A stretch of DNA of 19,109 nucleotides. Origin: UBA5336 sp038745855 (GTDB taxonomy: Bacteria; Pseudomonadota; Alphaproteobacteria; Caulobacterales; Hyphomonadaceae). The stretch is taken from positions 1-19,109 of the forward strand of contig JBCDLC010000046.1 in the NCBI GenBank assembly GCA_038745855.1, given 5' to 3'. The notes beneath the pieces are model-generated. The model was not told the DNA's origin. It was given only the letters and a program-made list of their open reading frames with translations, and made no database searches. A program made the position numbers and the translations under genes. Shown piece after piece: positions 15,524 to 19,109 of this stretch (its first letter is position 1; every line of letters begins with the position of its first letter).

Positions 15524-16567
15524 ATGACCAAGACACTCCTCCTCCTCCCCGGCGACGGGATCGGTCCGGAAGTCACGGCGGAAGCGGCATGCCTCGCCAA
15601 GACGCTCATCCCTGATCTGGAGATAGAGACCGCCCTCGTCGGCGGCGCCTCCTATGATGCGCACGGCACCCCGCTCACGGGCGAAACCCTGGCCCGTGCG
15701 CGGGCTGCCGATGCCGTTCTGCTTGGAGCGGTGGGCGGTCCGGCCTGGGACGGTGTCGAGCGAAGCCTGCGGCCCGAGGCAGGCCTGCTTTCCCTCCGAA
15801 CCGGGCTCGATGTCTTTGCCAATCTGAGGCCAGCCTTCTGCTTCCCGGCCTTGGTCGGAACCTCATCGCTGAAGCCCGAATTGATCTCCGGCCTCGACAT
15901 CATGATCGTCCGCGAACTCACGAGCGGCGTCTATTTTGGCCAGCCCCGGGGCATCGAGCCCGGTGCACGCGGGTACGACACCTCCGTCTACACGGCCGCC
16001 GAGATCGAGCGGGTCGCCCGCGTGGCGTTTGACGTCGCCCGTGGGCGCCAGGGGCGGGTCTGCTCCGTTGAGAAATCCAATGTCATGGAGACAGGCCTCT
16101 TCTGGCGCCAGCAAGTGACTGAAATCCATGCGGTGCACGGCGAGGGGGTCGCGCTGTCCCACATGTACGCCGATGCTTGCGCCATGGAATTGGTGCGCGC
16201 GCCGAAGCAGTTCGATGTGATCCTGGCCGGCAATCTCTTCGGCGACATCCTCTCCGATGAAGCGGCGATGCTCACGGGCTCGATCGGCATGCTCCCTTCG
16301 GCAGCGTTGGGCACCCCTGGCACGCCCGGCCTCTACGAGCCAGTGCACGGCTCAGCGCCCGATATCGCCGGCCAAGGCATCGCAAACCCCTGCGCCGCCA
16401 TCCTCTCCCTGGAGATGGCGCTCCGTTGGTCCCTGGGTCTCCCCGATATCGCCGATCAGCTCTTCACCGCTGTCGCAAAAGCGCTGGAGACCGGTGCGCG
16501 GACGGCCGACCTCGGCGGCACACTCAGCACATCTCAGATGACAAACGCTATCCTCGACGCGCTTTGA
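15524..16567 (+). CDS. leuB: 3-isopropylmalate dehydrogenase
   Basis: This enzyme oxidatively decarboxylates 3-isopropylmalate with NAD to give 2-oxoisocaproate, the last pathway-specific step before transamination to leucine. The 347-residue protein has LLPGDGIGPEVTAEA at the N-terminus and GAVGGPAWD at 68-76. The catalytic region has ELTSGVYFGQPRG with Tyr137, VEKSNVMETG with Lys184, and the family signature NLFGDILSDEAAMLTGSIGM at 237-256 (Asp241, Asp245). GAGGGG lies about 10 bases before ATG 15524. It is last in the VOC-leuD-leuB group and is followed by cysS on the same strand after 90 bases. Confidence 0.98.
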   Translation: MTKTLLLLPGDGIGPEVTAEAACLAKTLIPDLEIETALVGGASYDAHGTPLTGETLARARAADAVLLGAVGGPAWDGVERSLRPEAGLLSLRTGLDVFANLRPAFCFPALVGTSSLKPELISGLDIMIVRELTSGVYFGQPRGIEPGARGYDTSVYTAAEIERVARVAFDVARGRQGRVCSVEKSNVMETGLFWRQQVTEIHAVHGEGVALSHMYADACAMELVRAPKQFDVILAGNLFGDILSDEAAMLTGSIGMLPSAALGTPGTPGLYEPVHGSAPDIAGQGIANPCAAILSLEMALRWSLGLPDIADQLFTAVAKALETGARTADLGGTLSTSQMTNAILDAL

Positions 16568-16657
16568 CCAGGCCCCACATCCCAGATTCCGGCCCGTGCG
16601 CTTGCGTCCCTGCCAAGGGCAGACTAGGCCAAGCCGCCTTCCCAGGGAGTGATCGCC

Positions 16658-18043
16658 ATGGTCCTGACGCTTTACAACACGCTCGGGCGCGAAAAGCAGG
16701 TTTTTGAACCCCAGGACCCGGCGCGGGTCACGCTCTACGTCTGCGGGCCCACGGTTTACAATTATGCCCACATCGGCAATGCGCGGCCCGCAGTCGTCTT
16801 CGACGTGCTGTTCCGGCTGCTCCGGCGGACGTACGGGGAGGACGCGGTCGTCTATGCCCGCAACATCACCGATATCGAGGACAAGATCATCGCCCGGGCC
16901 ACTGAGGAGAATGTGGCGCTTTCGGAAATCACCCGAAAATACGCAGACATCTACAACGCCGACCTCGCAGCCCTAAACGTCCTCCCACCAACCATCGAGC
17001 CCTGGGCAACCCAGCACATGCAGGGCATGATCGAGATGACGTCACAGCTCGTCGAGAAGGGCCACGCCTACAGGGCCGATGACGGCGTCTATTTCCACGT
17101 CCCAAGCATGGAGGGTTATGGCAAGCTGTCCGGCCGCAGTCTTGAGGACAATGCGGCGGGCGCACGCGTGGCGGTGGGGGATGCCAAGAAGGATCCGGCC
17201 GATTTCGCGCTCTGGAAACTTGCAAAGCCCGGTGAGCCCGATGATGCCACCTGGGACAGCCCCTGGGGCCCCGGCCGGCCCGGATGGCACATCGAATGCT
17301 CCGCCATGGCGGCCGCGCACCTGGGCGAGACGATCGACATCCATGCCGGCGGCATCGACCTGCAATTCCCCCACCACGAGAACGAGATCGCCCAGTCCGA
17401 ATGCGCCCATGGCGTGCCCATGGCCCGCTATTGGCTGCACAATGGTTTCCTGGACATGGACGGGGAGAAGATGTCCAAGAGCCTCGGCAACGTGAAGTTG
17501 ATCCATGATCTTGCCGAGCAGTGGCCGGGTGAAGTGCTCCGCCTGGCGCTCCTGTCGGGGCACTACAGGGCTCCGCTCGATTGGACCGGGGACCTGCTCA
17601 ACCAAGCCAAGGTCACGCTCGACAGGGTCTATGGCGCCGTTCGCCGGGTCTGGAACGAGGACGCTGTCGCCCCCTCGGACACAGGCGTTTTCGACGCCCT
17701 GTCCGATGATCTCAACACGCCGAATGCCCTCGCTGAACTTTCCCGTCTGGCGCGGGAGGCCAATACGGCATCCGATCAGGACGACCGTGACGCGATGGCC
17801 CGCGCGAAGGCCAACCTCCTCGACGCAGGTGCGTTGTTGGGCGTCCTTTCGGCGTCGCCGGCCCGGTGGGAACAGGGCGGCGACCGGAAGGACAATGACC
17901 GGATCGACGCACTTGTTGCGGCCCGCATCGAAGCCCGCCAGGCGAAGAATTGGGCGGAAGCCGATCGGATCAGGGATGACCTAGCCGCGGAGGGCATCGA
18001 GATCATGGACGGGGCGGGCGGCTCAACCTGGCGGCGGAGCTAA
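16658..18043 (+). CDS. cysS: cysteinyl-tRNA synthetase
   Basis: This class I aminoacyl-tRNA synthetase charges tRNA-Cys. The 461-residue protein has YVCGPTVYNYAHIGNARP with the HIGH-type motif HIGN at 38-41, and KMSKSLGN at 271-278. The zinc ligands are visible: C29, C214 in HIECSAM, H239 and E243 in FPHHENEIAQSE. The C-terminal anticodon-binding helices end with RIRDDLAAEGIEIMDG. ATG 16658 has GGGAG eight bases upstream, which decides it over the in-frame GTG at 16649. It lies 90 bases after leuB; co-transcription is possible. It is convergent with the DUF6491-like gene. No catalytic residue is missing. Confidence 0.98.
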   Translation: MVLTLYNTLGREKQVFEPQDPARVTLYVCGPTVYNYAHIGNARPAVVFDVLFRLLRRTYGEDAVVYARNITDIEDKIIARATEENVALSEITRKYADIYNADLAALNVLPPTIEPWATQHMQGMIEMTSQLVEKGHAYRADDGVYFHVPSMEGYGKLSGRSLEDNAAGARVAVGDAKKDPADFALWKLAKPGEPDDATWDSPWGPGRPGWHIECSAMAAAHLGETIDIHAGGIDLQFPHHENEIAQSECAHGVPMARYWLHNGFLDMDGEKMSKSLGNVKLIHDLAEQWPGEVLRLALLSGHYRAPLDWTGDLLNQAKVTLDRVYGAVRRVWNEDAVAPSDTGVFDALSDDLNTPNALAELSRLAREANTASDQDDRDAMARAKANLLDAGALLGVLSASPARWEQGGDRKDNDRIDALVAARIEARQAKNWAEADRIRDDLAAEGIEIMDGAGGSTWRRS

Positions 18044-18110
18044 AGCAAGTTCGGAGCAAACGGAATCGTTTACGAACGGATACTTGCGCAAAAACAACAA
18101 CATAGAGCGA

Positions 18111-18157
18111 CGGTCTGGAGTGAAACGAAAGACCGGTGCTTTAGGCCCACCCGGGCC
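18111..18157. terminator. two stem-loops between cysS and the secreted-protein gene
   Basis: CGGTCT at 18111-18116 pairs with AGACCG at 18130-18135 (loop 13), followed by GGCCC-ACCC-GGGCC at 18144-18157 (five base pairs, loop four). Neither has a T-tract on either strand. Their location between convergent genes suggests weak bidirectional termination. Confidence 0.3.
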
Positions 18158-18175
18158 GGTTGGGAGCGTGGCCCG

Positions 18176-18565
18176 TCAGCCTGCCGCTGAAAGGGCCTGG
18201 ACCTTTGTGAACGCCCCGAGATTGCACCCGGCCTCGACATCGCCGCCCTTCACCACAAACAGCGTTTCATTGCGGCAGACCCGGCGTGTATTGGTCTGCA
18301 GCGATGTCCGCGCGCCTTTCATGTAAAGCGCCGGGCAATTGTCGCTCAGCTTGTTGAGATACATGTCTTCGCCGGAGATGAAGAGCAGGGTCTGGTCGTC
18401 CAGCACCTTGAAATTGCTTTTTTCGCGCGAGACGCAAAGCATGGGCTCTTCCATCCCCTTCAGAATGAAATCGCCAACCTGCATTTCATCGTCCTTGCCA
18501 AAGGTTTCGGCGGCCGCTGTGGTGGCAAACATCGCTGCGGCCGTAGCCAGGAGTATCGTACGCAT
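18176..18565 (-). CDS. small secreted four-cysteine protein, DUF6491-like
   Basis: This 129-residue precursor has a clear signal peptide: MRTILLATAAAMFATTAAAE, probably cut after AAA at 19. The mature part has four cysteines (CVSREK, DNCPAL, RVCRNE, AGCNLG), enough for two disulfides. The pattern LDDQTLLFISGEDMYLNKLS followed by NCP resembles DUF6491 proteins of Caulobacterales and Hyphomonadaceae, which also carry N-C-P and two later cysteines. The function of that family is unknown. It should be periplasmic or exported. ATG 18565 has GAGGG seven bases upstream and a good sigma-70 promoter. GC (about 53%) is lower than in cysS. It is transcribed alone. Confidence 0.8.
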   Translation of the reverse strand: MRTILLATAAAMFATTAAAETFGKDDEMQVGDFILKGMEEPMLCVSREKSNFKVLDDQTLLFISGEDMYLNKLSDNCPALYMKGARTSLQTNTRRVCRNETLFVVKGGDVEAGCNLGAFTKVQALSAAG

Positions 18566-18577
18566 CTGACGTCCCTC

Positions 18578-18652
18578 GTCTTATTGCTATAGGGCGAGAA
18601 TTATACGATTTTCAATAAGACTACAAGTGTGATTCATTGAAAAACAATAAGA
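18578..18652. repeat. three copies of an 8-9 base motif around the promoter
   Basis: GTCTTATTG at 18578-18586 is the exact reverse complement of CAATAAGAC at 18613-18621; the two flank the -10 box. A third copy, CAATAAGA, occurs at 18645-18652. The spacing is 35 and 32 bases, near three helical turns each. This suggests binding sites for a regulator, not yet identified. Confidence 0.4.
18600..18626 (-). promoter_or_regulatory. sigma-70-type promoter of the secreted-protein gene
   Basis: On the minus strand the -10 hexamer is a perfect TATAAT (18600-18605). A -35-like TTGTAG (18621-18626) lies 15 bases before it, or CTTGTA with a 16-base spacer. The predicted start is about 25-30 bases before the gene's ATG, with a GAGGG ribosome site between. 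Confidence 0.6.
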
Positions 18653-18945
18653 TCGTTTCCTTTCAGGACCTTGGCGCGCGTGGATCACCGATGAAACCGT
18701 GTTGCGGACAACGCCTCACGGCCGCGCGGGCGAACCCCAGGGCGATCGATTTCACTCAAGGAGGAACAGGTCTCTATCGGCCGGGACCGGGTCCGACAAA
18801 ATCCAAAGGGCCTGCGTCCAGCTCCGGCGCTGCAACCCCAACTTATCCAACACCTCGGGCTGCATAAAATCTCATTATTACAGAGCACTAAAAATAATTC
18901 GGCCCATCTTATCCCCACCCTCTAATCCAGTGGTATTCTACGCCC

Positions 18946-19109
18946 ATGGATCTTCTCATCCTCCTTTCGATCTGGGCGACAGCCCTAGTGATTGCCGCCG
19001 CCGGGCTCCGCGCCCGTTCGGCGGCGAAAGCTATAGGTGATCCTCAGCCCGAAGGAGCGACGTGTGACGACAGGCCAGACCGGGAATGGGCCCCCGACGT
19101 CCGCTTGTC
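18946..19109 (+). CDS. possible small membrane-anchored protein, N-terminus (partial)
   Basis: ATG 18946 opens a frame that stays open to the right edge (54 codons). Residues 2-22 (DLLILLSIWATALVIAAAGL) form a convincing membrane helix, followed by Arg residues and then a polar, acidic stretch. An AT-rich region lies upstream, but there is no ribosome site. It overlaps the minus-strand candidate, and only one of the two is likely real. I do not recognise a family. Confidence 0.3.
   Translation, partial: MDLLILLSIWATALVIAAAGLRARSAAKAIGDPQPEGATCDDRPDREWAPDVRL
18985..19109 (-). CDS. possible C-terminus of an outer-membrane (TonB receptor-like) protein, partial
   Basis: An open frame enters from the right edge and ends at TAG 18985-18987, with 40 complete codons. 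The peptide contains FPVWPVVTRRSFGLRITYSF, which looks like the last strand of a TonB-dependent receptor or other outer-membrane barrel; these normally end in an aromatic residue such as Phe. Here 13 further residues (RRRTGAEPGGGNH) follow, encoded by a strong hairpin region. Codon third positions are GC-rich, as expected here. It is incompatible with the plus-strand candidate starting at 18946. The call rests on a short stretch only. Confidence 0.35.
   Translation of the reverse strand, partial: QADVGGPFPVWPVVTRRSFGLRITYSFRRRTGAEPGGGNH

Larger units (their letters stand above)
18566..18945. other. intergenic stretch without a supported gene
   Basis: This 380-base gap holds the promoter and motif copies at 18578-18652. 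A frame from TTG 18637 to 18867 could encode 76 residues but has a rare start, no ribosome site and low-complexity Pro/Gly/Ser content, so it is not called. AAGGAGG near 18758 looks like a perfect ribosome site but no start codon follows within range. The last 80 bases (from about 18865) are AT-rich. Confidence 0.4.

Noticed and set aside
18637..18867. A 76-residue frame starting with TTG
   Set aside because: It has a rare start, no ribosome site and Pro/Gly/Ser-rich low complexity, and it begins inside the likely regulatory region of the secreted-protein gene.

Overview
The window looks like a chromosomal segment of an alphaproteobacterium. Coding regions are GC-rich. It carries the FYDLN acid-domain protein (TIGR02300), which is typical of that class, beside a divergent class II-like aroA and a tRNA-Ala. 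It also has a Zur-type Fur protein and an alphaproteobacterial TadG-like protein. A Hyphomonadaceae, Parvularculaceae or Caulobacterales affiliation is a guess from the overall flavour and was not tested.

Layout. The left edge (2-118) is the last part of an IS110-type transposase, followed by tRNA-Ala(GGC) on the minus strand. The FYDLN gene (minus) and aroA (plus) diverge from a 177-nt region. A TadG-like pilus-assembly protein follows aroA, then uppP (minus). Next comes a Zur-like regulator (plus) convergent with a small PilZ protein (minus). Positions 6106-11022 hold a minus-strand stress operon in the order prkA, yeaH (DUF444), spoVR.

From 11433 to 16567 lies the leucine pathway: leuC, then leuD and leuB. 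leuC is separated from leuD-leuB by a lower-GC, opposite-strand pair (a small XRE regulator and a four-helix membrane protein) and by a two-domain VOC/glyoxalase-like gene that abuts leuD. cysS follows leuB. A small secreted four-cysteine protein resembling DUF6491 lies on the minus strand with its own promoter. The right edge holds two overlapping, mutually exclusive candidate gene ends on opposite strands.

Most of the window is housekeeping: aromatic amino-acid and leucine synthesis, cysteinyl-tRNA synthesis, lipid-carrier recycling, zinc regulation and a stress kinase operon. The most accessory-like part is the XRE/membrane pair inserted in the leucine locus, with operator-like inverted repeats in front of it. 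I found no CRISPR array, phage or clearly new defence system.
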